A DNA stretch of 64,000 nucleotides. Origin: IMCC26077 sp964418325. Lineage in GTDB: Bacteria; Actinomycetota; Actinomycetes; Nanopelagicales; Nanopelagicaceae. The notes beneath the pieces were generated by a model. The model had not been told where the DNA came from, did not search any database, and was given only the letters and a program-made list of their open reading frames with translations. The DNA is taken from contig CAYQLC010000007.1 of NCBI GenBank assembly GCA_964418325.1, forward strand, positions 1 to 64,000, written 5' to 3'. Below are positions 9,349-16,001 of the stretch, in pieces. Positions within the stretch are counted from its first letter, which is position 1; each line of letters opens with the position of its first letter. A program made the translations under genes and the position numbers.

Positions 9349-9939
9349 ATGAACACCTCGCCATCGAAACCTTCGCCGCTACGAATCGTGGTCGCTGAAG
9401 ACGAGGCGCTGATTCGCATGGATTTAGTGGAGATGCTCTCTCGTGAGGGGTATCAAGTCGTTGGCGAAGCAGCTAATGGTGAGGATGCAGTGCGCTTGGT
9501 CCGTGAACTGCAGCCAGATATCGCACTCTTTGATGTGAAGATGCCTATAAAGGATGGCATCACCGCAGCGGAGGAGTTGCGTGGGGCCTTCCCGATTGTG
9601 ATGTTAACCGCGTTCAGCCAGCGAGAATTGATAGAACGAGCAAATAACGCCGGAGTGATGGCCTACCTTGTGAAGCCATTTACCGTCAGCGATCTCATTC
9701 CAGCTATTGAAGTCGCTCGTTCTCGCTTCTTCGAAAGGGCGATACTCGAAGGTGAGGTGGCGACCCTGGAGGGCAAGTTAGAGGCGCGAAAAATCGTCGA
9801 ACGCGCCAAGGGGATTTTGATGAGCGCTCATGGCCTCAGTGAGGGCGAGGCCTTCACCTGGATTCAGCGAGGAGCCATGGATAGGCGGGTCTCCATGGTC
9901 GAGGTCGCCCAGGCGTTGATTGCAGCCCAAAGGGGCTGA
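9349..9939 (+). CDS. ANTAR-domain response regulator (PdtaR-like)
   Basis: This is a two-component regulator whose output is RNA binding. Residues about 11-125 form a receiver domain: acidic pair in VAEDEAL, phosphoacceptor Asp in ALFDVKMP, Thr in VMLTAFS and Lys in YLVKPF. Residues about 135-195 form an ANTAR domain (KIVERAKGILM, then the EGEAF and MVEVAQALI helices). ANTAR proteins act as antiterminators on paired hexaloop hairpins. The kinase partner is not in the window. The ATG lies one base after the tRNA, leaving no room for a normal ribosome binding site. Later in-frame starts would cut the first receiver strand. Confidence 0.92.
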   Translation: MNTSPSKPSPLRIVVAEDEALIRMDLVEMLSREGYQVVGEAANGEDAVRLVRELQPDIALFDVKMPIKDGITAAEELRGAFPIVMLTAFSQRELIERANNAGVMAYLVKPFTVSDLIPAIEVARSRFFERAILEGEVATLEGKLEARKIVERAKGILMSAHGLSEGEAFTWIQRGAMDRRVSMVEVAQALIAAQRG

Positions 9940-9961
9940 TTTCGCGAGAAATTTAGGTAGA

Positions 9962-9984
9962 GGCCGCTGTTTTAGCGGACTCCT
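9962..9984 (+). terminator. Weak hairpin after the response regulator; otherwise empty 199-bp intergenic region
   Basis: CCGCT (9964-9968) pairs with AGCGG (9974-9978) around GTTTT, with possible outer AGG/CCT pairing. No T-run follows, so terminator function is doubtful. The rest of 9940-10138 holds the palindrome and repeats listed separately. I could not place a convincing -35/-10 pair for livK. Confidence 0.3.
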
Positions 9985-10084
9985 CGACTTACAACTTTCC
10001 CCATCTTTTGGCATACTCAGCCATTACTCGACATTACGATGCCCAAAAATCACCTCGATTTGCGGGAGAAATTTTGTAGTGATC

Positions 10085-10096
10085 AGAAGTACTTCT
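10085..10096. promoter_or_regulatory. Perfect 12-bp palindrome upstream of livK
   Basis: AGAAGTACTTCT is a perfect inverted repeat 43 bp before the livK start. An overlapping 8-bp palindrome, TTCTAGAA, runs from 10093 to 10100. It could be a repressor or activator site for the transporter. No known regulator motif is recognised. Confidence 0.35.
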
Positions 10097-10103
10097 AGAA
10101 ATC

Positions 10104-10130
10104 ATCGAAAGCAATCGAAAGCAATCGAAA
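10104..10130 (+). repeat. Tandem 10-bp repeats (three copies) in the livK leader
   Basis: The unit ATCGAAAGCA occurs three times head to tail, the last copy running into the Shine-Dalgarno (ATCGAAAGGG). The period is one DNA turn. The repeats sit 9-35 bp before the livK ATG. They may stack a regulator on one DNA face or provide a purine-rich standby site for ribosomes. Either role is inference. Confidence 0.7.
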
Positions 10131-10138
10131 GGGTAATA

Positions 10139-11416
10139 ATGCAAAAGTCATACAAGTGGAAGGTAGTAACCGCCTTCGCTGTAGCGACTCTCGTTCTTGC
10201 AGGCTGCTCGTCCTCATCCGACACAGCTTCAGAAGAGACCGCAACAGAGAGCACAGAAGAGGCAGCTCCTGCTTCAACTGGTCCGCTCAAGATCGGTTCA
10301 CTACTTCCTGAGACAGGTAACCTCGCATTCCTCGGGCCACCAGAGTTCGCAGGCGTTGACCTTGCTGTTAAGGACATCAACGATGCAGGTGGAGTTCTTG
10401 GTCAACCAGTTGAGCACATCCGTGGCGATTCTGGAGATACCAGCACCGATATCGCACAACAGACTGCTGATTCACATATCGCAGCTGGCGTAGGTGCAAT
10501 CGTGGGTGCGGCATCCTCTGGTGTATCACTCACCGTTATCGACAAGATCACCGGCGCAGGAATTGTTCACTTCTCACCAGCGAACACCTCGCCAGATCTC
10601 ACCACCTATGCAGATAACGGACTTTACTTCCGTACTGCTCCACCAGACACCTTCCAGGGTGCAGTTCTTGGCCAATTGATGGCAAAGAATGGTGCTACCA
10701 ATGCTGTCTTCTTAAACCTTGATGACGCATACGGAAACGGTCTTGCTAAGTACGGCATCGCCGCCTTCTCCGGAACTTCAACCCAGGTTGTCTACAACCC
10801 ACAAGCTGCTGAGTTCTCTGCAGATGTAGCAAAGGCAAAGGCTGCAAAGCCAGATGCAATTGCCATCATCGGCTTCGATGAGACCACCAAGGTCCTCACC
10901 GAACTCATCAAGCAGGGTATTGGTCCAAACAAGGTCAAGACCTACCTCGTTGACGGTAACCTCTCAAGCCAGGCTTACAAGGATCTACCAAAGAACATCA
11001 TGAAGGGCGTCAAGGCGACTCTTCCAGGCGTTCTCACCAGCGATGATCTCAAGACCCGTCTACTCGAAGTTGATCCCAAGTTGACCGACTTCTCGTACGC
11101 TCCTGAGTCATACGATGCAGTAGTGCTCATCGCACTTGCTGCAGAGCAGGGCAAGGGCACCGATGGCAAGACCATCGCGGCCAACTTGGCATCTGTCTCA
11201 TCCGGTGGAACCAAGTGCACCAGCTTCAAAGAGTGCAAGGACTTAATTGCTGCAGGTACCGACATTGATTATGACGGCGTCTCCGGTCCAGTTGAGTTCG
11301 ACGCAAATGGCGACCCATCAGTGGCCACCATGGGCGTATACGAGTACTCAGCGAATGACAAGTTCGCACCTAAGGCAGAAGAGTTCATCACTGGTGCAGT
11401 TCCTGCACAACAGTAA
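10139..11416 (+). CDS. livK: Branched-chain amino acid-type ABC transporter, substrate-binding lipoprotein
   Basis: This is a type I periplasmic-binding protein (LivK/ANF receptor fold) that captures substrate for the LivHMGF transporter. The start was moved from the longest frame to the ATG at 10139 because it gives a clean lipoprotein signal (MQKSYKWK, hydrophobic core, LAGC lipobox with Cys23) behind an AAAGGG Shine-Dalgarno. A Ser/Thr/Glu-rich linker follows (about 24-50), then the binding domain (IGSLLPETGNLAFLG onward). Lysine is almost always AAG (one AAA in about 30), suggesting very high expression. It ends at a strong terminator facing livF. Branched-chain amino acids, other amides or urea are possible ligands. 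Confidence 0.93.
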   Translation: MQKSYKWKVVTAFAVATLVLAGCSSSSDTASEETATESTEEAAPASTGPLKIGSLLPETGNLAFLGPPEFAGVDLAVKDINDAGGVLGQPVEHIRGDSGDTSTDIAQQTADSHIAAGVGAIVGAASSGVSLTVIDKITGAGIVHFSPANTSPDLTTYADNGLYFRTAPPDTFQGAVLGQLMAKNGATNAVFLNLDDAYGNGLAKYGIAAFSGTSTQVVYNPQAAEFSADVAKAKAAKPDAIAIIGFDETTKVLTELIKQGIGPNKVKTYLVDGNLSSQAYKDLPKNIMKGVKATLPGVLTSDDLKTRLLEVDPKLTDFSYAPESYDAVVLIALAAEQGKGTDGKTIAANLASVSSGGTKCTSFKECKDLIAAGTDIDYDGVSGPVEFDANGDPSVATMGVYEYSANDKFAPKAEEFITGAVPAQQ

Positions 11417-11433
11417 TCAACTCCATTAATTGA

Positions 11434-11475
11434 TTAGGGCCGGCCTCGAAAGAGGTCGGCCCTAATTCTTTTCTC
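11434..11475. terminator. Strong hairpin terminator between livK and livF
   Basis: A 14-bp stem with one G-T wobble (5' arm 11434-11447, 3' arm 11452-11465) closes a GAAA tetraloop and is followed on the plus strand by a T-rich run (TTCTTTTCTCG). This is a classic intrinsic terminator for livK. The minus-strand livFGMH transcript also reaches it, though without a strong T-run on that side. Confidence 0.92.
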
Positions 11476-11492
11476 GTTTTCTCGTTCGTTTC

Positions 11493-12239
11493 CTAATTAT
11501 TTTTTGCAAGAGTGCCGAGATAGAGCTCAATAACTTTCGGATCATTGGCAAGCGAGCGACCAGTACCGGTGTAGGCATTGCGCCCTTGATCAAGGACATA
11601 TCCACGATCGACAATTTGTAAACAACGTCGCGCATTTTGTTCAACCATTATGACAGTGACGCCAGTTTTGTTGATTTCGCGAACGCGCACAAAGACTTCA
11701 TCTTGGAGGGCGGGGGAGAGACCAGCGCTTGGCTCATCGAGTAAGAGCACGCTTGGCGCCATCATCAGCGCCCGACCCATCGCTACCATCTGGCGTTCGC
11801 CTCCGGAGAGTGAGCCCGCTCGCTGTTTGCGGCGGGATCCCAGGGTGGGAAAGAGGGTCGTTACGAAATCGAATCGATCACTAAAGCTTTCGGGGCGTTG
11901 ATAGGCCCCCATTTGAAGATTTTCTTCGATGGTCAGTGAGGGAAAGACGTTATTTGTCTGGGGGACGAATCCGATTCCAGCCCGGACTAATTGGTCCGCT
12001 CGTTGGTTGGTGACATCTTCTCCCTTAAGGCGAACGATTCCATCACGTACCTTAACTAGACCAAAGAGCGATTTGAGAAGAGTGGATTTACCAGCGCCAT
12101 TAGGCCCGATGATTCCCACCAATTCCCCCTCGTTGGCGTAGAGATCACAGCCATTGAGGATGTTTACTCCGGGAAGATAGCCGGCAATGATCCCAGCAGC
12201 TTCTACAAGCGGGGTGCCTGTGGTCTGTAGTGAATTCAT
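11493..12239 (-). CDS. livF: Branched-chain amino acid-type ABC transporter, ATPase LivF
   Basis: This is one of the two cytosolic ATPases of the transporter. The 248-residue protein carries Walker A (GPNGAGKSTLL), a Q-loop region (FVPQTNNVF), the ABC signature LSGGERQMVAMGRAL, Walker B (VLLLDEPSAGLSP) and the switch His region (MVEQNARRCL). The MVEQNARRAL-like ending, rather than the MVEHDM of LivG, marks it as LivF. It is the last gene of the minus-strand livHMGF operon, 6 bp after livG, and ends 27 bp from the shared terminator. Confidence 0.95.
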   Translation of the reverse strand: MNSLQTTGTPLVEAAGIIAGYLPGVNILNGCDLYANEGELVGIIGPNGAGKSTLLKSLFGLVKVRDGIVRLKGEDVTNQRADQLVRAGIGFVPQTNNVFPSLTIEENLQMGAYQRPESFSDRFDFVTTLFPTLGSRRKQRAGSLSGGERQMVAMGRALMMAPSVLLLDEPSAGLSPALQDEVFVRVREINKTGVTVIMVEQNARRCLQIVDRGYVLDQGRNAYTGTGRSLANDPKVIELYLGTLAKNN

Positions 12240-12245
12240 AATTAT

Positions 12246-13115
12246 TTACCGACCCTCATCGAGTGAGACATCATGGTGAGCACCAAGATAGGCATCGATC
12301 ACTGCCTGGTTGCCCATCACAGCATCTGGTGTGCCTTCAGCGACAATTTTCCCTTCAGCCATCACGATGACCCAATCACTGATATCGCGGACCATATCCA
12401 TATCGTGCTCTACAAACAGAACAGTCATGCCTTCGTCTCGCAGATCTTTGATGTGGCCTAGCAGTGATTGTTTAAGTGCAGGGTTTACTCCAGCCATCGG
12501 TTCATCGAGCATCACAATTTCAGGTTTCACCATGAGCGCGCGGGCCATCTCTAGAAGTTTTCGTTGTCCGCCAGAGAGCGCTGCAGCGAAATCACTCTTC
12601 TTGTCGATGAGCTTAAATCGGGTAAGTAATTCCTCGGCTTGCGCGGTAATCTCATTCTCTTGTTTACGCCAGATGAATGGGAAAAGACCGCGAATAAAAG
12701 ATTCACCTCGCTGATGAGTTGCTGCTAGGCGCATGTTGTCCAGCACGGAGAGGCGGTAGAGGGCTTTGGTCAATTGGAAGGTGCGGACCATTCCTTTGCG
12801 AGCAACTTTATGTGGCGGCGTTCCGGCTATTGGTTGACCGTTGAGCGTCCAACTTCCCTCGTCTACCGAATCAAATCCAGTGAGCAAGTTGAAGAAAGTA
12901 GTCTTGCCGGCACCATTCGGACCAATCAGTGCGGTGATGGAGCCACGTTGGATTTCGACGTGATCGACGTTTACCGCAGTGAGACCGCCAAAGCGCCGCG
13001 TCACTTTATCGGCGACGATAATTGGATCTGGTTTAACAACTCCAGGGGCAGGGGTAATCGAGGCGAAAGCTGCGAGAGCTCGCTCTTTGAACGAAGAATT
13101 ATGCGCGTGCATCAA
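12246..13115 (-). CDS. livG: Branched-chain amino acid-type ABC transporter, ATPase LivG
   Basis: This is the second ATPase of the transporter, 289 residues. It has Walker A (GPNGAGKTTFF), signature LSGGQRKLLEMARAL, Walker B (IVMLDEPMAGVNP) and FVEHDMDMVRDISD, the usual LivG switch region. The first about 30 residues are an extension before the ABC core (VADKVTRRFGG). The start overlaps the 3' end of livM by 17 bp. A second ATG three bases downstream is equally possible. A C-terminal VIDAYLGAHH motif fits the family. Confidence 0.95.
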   Translation of the reverse strand: MMHAHNSSFKERALAAFASITPAPGVVKPDPIIVADKVTRRFGGLTAVNVDHVEIQRGSITALIGPNGAGKTTFFNLLTGFDSVDEGSWTLNGQPIAGTPPHKVARKGMVRTFQLTKALYRLSVLDNMRLAATHQRGESFIRGLFPFIWRKQENEITAQAEELLTRFKLIDKKSDFAAALSGGQRKLLEMARALMVKPEIVMLDEPMAGVNPALKQSLLGHIKDLRDEGMTVLFVEHDMDMVRDISDWVIVMAEGKIVAEGTPDAVMGNQAVIDAYLGAHHDVSLDEGR

Positions 13116-14094
13116 GAGCCAACTCCTTCCGATCGCCGAAGATTCCCTGCGGTCTAAAAATCATCAACAACATCAGGCCAAGCCCAACGAGCATGAACCG
13201 AATCTGTCCGACCTGGTTCACTCCAATCAACCACTCTGGGATATAGCCAGCGGAGACGGCTTGGCGAAGCACCTGCTCCACAAAGACCAATAAGAACCAG
13301 AAGATGATGGCACCAGCGATTGGAGCCATCACTCGCGCTGCGCCACCAAGAATGAGAACGGTGTAAGCAAAGAAGGTGAGAGCAGTTCCGTAGTTATCTG
13401 GTTGAACCGATTGGCGAGAGAGCGCATAGACAAAGCCGCCGATTGACCCAATTACTCCACCAGCAATCAGAGATTGAATTTTGTAGAGATAAACGTTCTT
13501 ACCAAGCGAGCGCACTGCATCCTCATCCTCACGGATTGCCTTGAGGAGTCGACCCCATGGTGAATTCACCAAGAGCCACATCAGTGCCAAGATAATCGCC
13601 ACGACCACCCATCCCACAACCACAACCCAGAGATCGTTTGGCGTGAAGCGAAGGAAGGGAAGGTTTAAGCCTTCAGTGAAAGGATTGAGGTCGAAGAATT
13701 CTTTTCCGAACTTACCGGTGATGCCATCGGAGCCACCGAGGGTGTCATTAAAGGTTGCTGAACGAGCTACCTGTCGGATGATTTCGCCGGCGGCGATGGT
13801 GACTATCGCCAGGTAATCAGCGCGAAGCCGCAGCGTTGGTATGCCAAGTAGGAGCGCCAAGACGATGGAGTTGCCGATGCCGATTAATAGCGCAACCCAG
13901 AGCGAGATATTGAACGAGACGACTGCTACCGCGACGCTATAGGCGCCCACTGCCAAGAAACCAGCTTGACCGAAATTGAGTAAGCCGGTGTAACCAAAGT
14001 GCATATTCAATCCGATGGCAGCAAGTGCGAAGATGATTGTGTTGACCCCAATAGCAGCGCTCAAGGATTGTTGAGTGATGAAGAGAAAATCCAT
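13099..14094 (-). CDS. livM: Branched-chain amino acid-type ABC transporter, permease LivM
   Basis: This is a 331-residue integral membrane protein with about nine or ten hydrophobic helices. The motif GLNMHFGYTGLLNFGQAGF near residues 28-46 is the LivM/LivH family signature, and a cytosolic loop (LLKAIREDEDAVRSLGKN) couples to the ATPases. Its ATG overlaps the livH stop by one base (TAATG), so translation is coupled. The overlap with livG is 17 bp. Confidence 0.95.
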   Translation of the reverse strand: MDFLFITQQSLSAAIGVNTIIFALAAIGLNMHFGYTGLLNFGQAGFLAVGAYSVAVAVVSFNISLWVALLIGIGNSIVLALLLGIPTLRLRADYLAIVTIAAGEIIRQVARSATFNDTLGGSDGITGKFGKEFFDLNPFTEGLNLPFLRFTPNDLWVVVVGWVVVAIILALMWLLVNSPWGRLLKAIREDEDAVRSLGKNVYLYKIQSLIAGGVIGSIGGFVYALSRQSVQPDNYGTALTFFAYTVLILGGAARVMAPIAGAIIFWFLLVFVEQVLRQAVSAGYIPEWLIGVNQVGQIRFMLVGLGLMLLMIFRPQGIFGDRKELALDARA

Positions 14095-15401
14095 TAGCCG
14101 ATCCTCCCTTTCTTACCAAGAATTCCTTGTGGTCGCACCAGCAGGATGAGGATCAAAATGACGAGCGCGCCGACATATTTGAGTTCGGTGGGAATGAAAA
14201 GGGTAGATATTTGGATGGAGACACCAATCACGAGCGATCCGATAAGAGCGCCATTGATGGTTCCCAAACCACCAAGAGTGACCGCAGCGAAAATGAGAAG
14301 CAGTAGGTCTTGTCCGAGAACGAAGCTGACGCCTTGATTGACCGTGACCATAATGCCGGCAAATCCTGCCAAGGTTGCACCCAAGATCCAGACTGCGCGA
14401 ATCACGCGCTCTACTTCAATTCCGGAGGAGGAGGCAAGAGCTGGATTATCCGCCACGGCGCGACTTGCCTTACCCATATGGCTTCGGGAGAGCCACATCG
14501 TCGCAGCTATCAACATCGCCAATCCGATGCTCGAGGTGATAATTGATTTCGGCGTGATCGAGACGAGGCCAAGGCTCAATCCAGGCTGGCCCGCGTATTC
14601 AGGAAGCTGTCTGGTGTCTCCGCCGAAGAGGAAGAGGAAGAAGTAGCGAATAAGAATGGCAAGACCAATCGAGACAATGAGCGCTGCAATCAATCCGGTG
14701 CCGCGTCGGCGAAGTGGTTGCCAGAGAACTTTGTCCTGGATGTATCCACCAATAAAAGCCGAAAGCAATACGGCCAGGGGAATAGCAAAGATCACCTTGA
14801 GTCCGACAACAGCGCTGAGATAGTAGGTCAGTAGCCCACCGAGGGTAAGCAATTCACCGTGAGCAAAGTTAGTTAGCCCAGTTGTTCCGAAGACCAGATT
14901 TAATCCGAGCGCTGCAAGAGCAATGACTAAAGATAAAATCAATCCGTCGGCCAGGAGTTGGGCGCTACGTTCGAGGTTTGTCGCTTTCTCAACGCCAGGG
15001 CCGATCGGGAAGAGAATCGTGACATCGAAACCAAGTGAGATCACATTGGCTTTGATGGTTGCTCGGGTGGGGTCGGTGAGGGCTTGGCCGGAGGGCAACT
15101 GATCTTGATTAATCGATACCTCATATACCGCTGCCGCAGGTATTTCGATTCTCCACTTTCCAGTCGCATCGCTGACCGATTCACCGACGAAATTATTAGG
15201 ACCTGTCGCGGTGATGGTTACGCCCGAGATGGGGTTCTTTTGGGCATCGACAAGGGCGCCTTGGATAAAGGTAGGCGTTGCCGCAGAGGCAGTGTTCGCA
15301 AAACCGCAGAGTGAGAGGGCGATAGTCGCCAACATGACCAAGGAACCAAATCCGCGTAACGGCTTCGAGCGCGAATTTCTCGCGGTCGGCTTGATCAGCA
15401 T
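14094..15401 (-). CDS. livH: LivH-type ABC permease with N-terminal extracytoplasmic domain
   Basis: Residues about 145-435 are a LivH permease (signature GLNLVFGTTGLTNFAHGE near 166-183, loop MGKASRAVADNPALASSSGI). Unusually, about 145 residues precede it. They comprise a signal peptide (hydrophobic core 18-34, likely cleavage after ANTASA at 40) and a beta-rich module at about 44-130 resembling carboxypeptidase regulatory-like domains (GALVDAQKNPISGVTITATG, then DATGKWRIEIP). LivH proteins are normally about 290 residues. The start has a GGGAG Shine-Dalgarno. The frame is continuous, so this is a genuine fusion. The domain might interact with LivK or the cell wall (inference). Confidence 0.9.
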   Translation of the reverse strand: MLIKPTARNSRSKPLRGFGSLVMLATIALSLCGFANTASAATPTFIQGALVDAQKNPISGVTITATGPNNFVGESVSDATGKWRIEIPAAAVYEVSINQDQLPSGQALTDPTRATIKANVISLGFDVTILFPIGPGVEKATNLERSAQLLADGLILSLVIALAALGLNLVFGTTGLTNFAHGELLTLGGLLTYYLSAVVGLKVIFAIPLAVLLSAFIGGYIQDKVLWQPLRRRGTGLIAALIVSIGLAILIRYFFLFLFGGDTRQLPEYAGQPGLSLGLVSITPKSIITSSIGLAMLIAATMWLSRSHMGKASRAVADNPALASSSGIEVERVIRAVWILGATLAGFAGIMVTVNQGVSFVLGQDLLLLIFAAVTLGGLGTINGALIGSLVIGVSIQISTLFIPTELKYVGALVILILILLVRPQGILGKKGRIG

Positions 15402-15508
15402 GAGGCTCCCAACGGTGGTGAACGAGCGGCTTGATACTGGTCGGTAGCGTACCCAGCGGCGGGTGAAATTACGACAACAAACGAAGGGAGCGCTAAAGCC
15501 GAAGGCTG

Positions 15509-15922
15509 TCAGTCAGCCAAAATCAAGCAGGTAATTCGTGCGGTGCAGGTCCGCCGCCCTTGATCATCGGTGATTTCCACGTGATAACTGGCAAGGGTGC
15601 GACCGAGTGAAATCGCAGTTGCGACCGCCGTAACGGAGCCGGATTTTGCCGAACGATGGTGGGTGGCGTTGATATCGACCCCCACCACCCTGCGATGGAG
15701 GCCTGCGTGAAGGTGTGCACCGATTGAGCCAAGGCTCTCGGCGAGAACGACATTCGCTCCACCGTGCAGCAAGCCAAACGGTTGGGTGTTGCCAGCTACT
15801 GGCATCCTGCCCACAAGGCGTTCGGGGCTAGCTTCGATAATTTCAATTCCCATCTTTTCATCGAGGGCTCCTCGACCGCGGGCATTGAGTTGCGCTAATT
15901 GTTCGTCAGTGATTCCAGCCAT
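15509..15922 (-). CDS. Hotdog-fold acyl-CoA thioesterase (MenI/YdiI-like)
   Basis: This 137-residue protein of the PaaI/YdiI hotdog family has the core motif QPFGLLHGGANVVLAESLGS, with the HGG turn and catalytic Glu, followed by VGVDINATHHRSA. The string closely resembles E. coli YdiI/MenI, which hydrolyses 1,4-dihydroxy-2-naphthoyl-CoA in menaquinone synthesis. The substrate here is not proven. The gene is divergent from polA. Between its stop and the livH start (15402-15508) I see only a small AGCC/GGCT hairpin near 15493-15505 that might end its transcript. Confidence 0.87.
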   Translation of the reverse strand: MAGITDEQLAQLNARGRGALDEKMGIEIIEASPERLVGRMPVAGNTQPFGLLHGGANVVLAESLGSIGAHLHAGLHRRVVGVDINATHHRSAKSGSVTAVATAISLGRTLASYHVEITDDQGRRTCTARITCLILAD

Positions 15923-15928
15923 GCCCCA

Positions 15929-15934
15929 AGCATA
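15929..15934 (-). promoter_or_regulatory. -10 box of a leaderless promoter for the thioesterase
   Basis: On the minus strand TATGCT (TANNNT) lies 6 bases (TGGGGC) before the ATG at 15922. The start would be leaderless unless the GGGG acts as a very close Shine-Dalgarno. Confidence 0.45.
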
Positions 15935-15989
15935 TTCATAAAGATTGATAAAGCGAGAAGGACGAGCACGAAAATCCAGGATGAGGTTC

Positions 15990-15995
15990 TACTCT
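15990..15995 (+). promoter_or_regulatory. -10 box of a leaderless promoter for polA
   Basis: TACTCT (TANNNT) lies 6 bases before the ATG at 16002. No Shine-Dalgarno is present, and the position supports 16002 rather than the upstream in-frame ATG at 15945 as the real start. Confidence 0.5.
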
Positions 15996-16001
15996 TGCCG
16001 T

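Noticed and set aside
10104..10130. Possible CRISPR-like repeats near livK and whiA
   Set aside because: The units are 10-11 bp in direct tandem with no spacers and no cas genes nearby.
9920..10138. N-terminal extension of livK
   Set aside because: The extra 73 residues precede a perfect lipoprotein signal with Shine-Dalgarno at 10139 and overlap the response regulator and intergenic repeats.
10021..10138. A canonical promoter for livK
   Set aside because: TTGCGG (10060-10065) and TACGAT (10035-10040) do not form a pair with acceptable spacing, so none is annotated.
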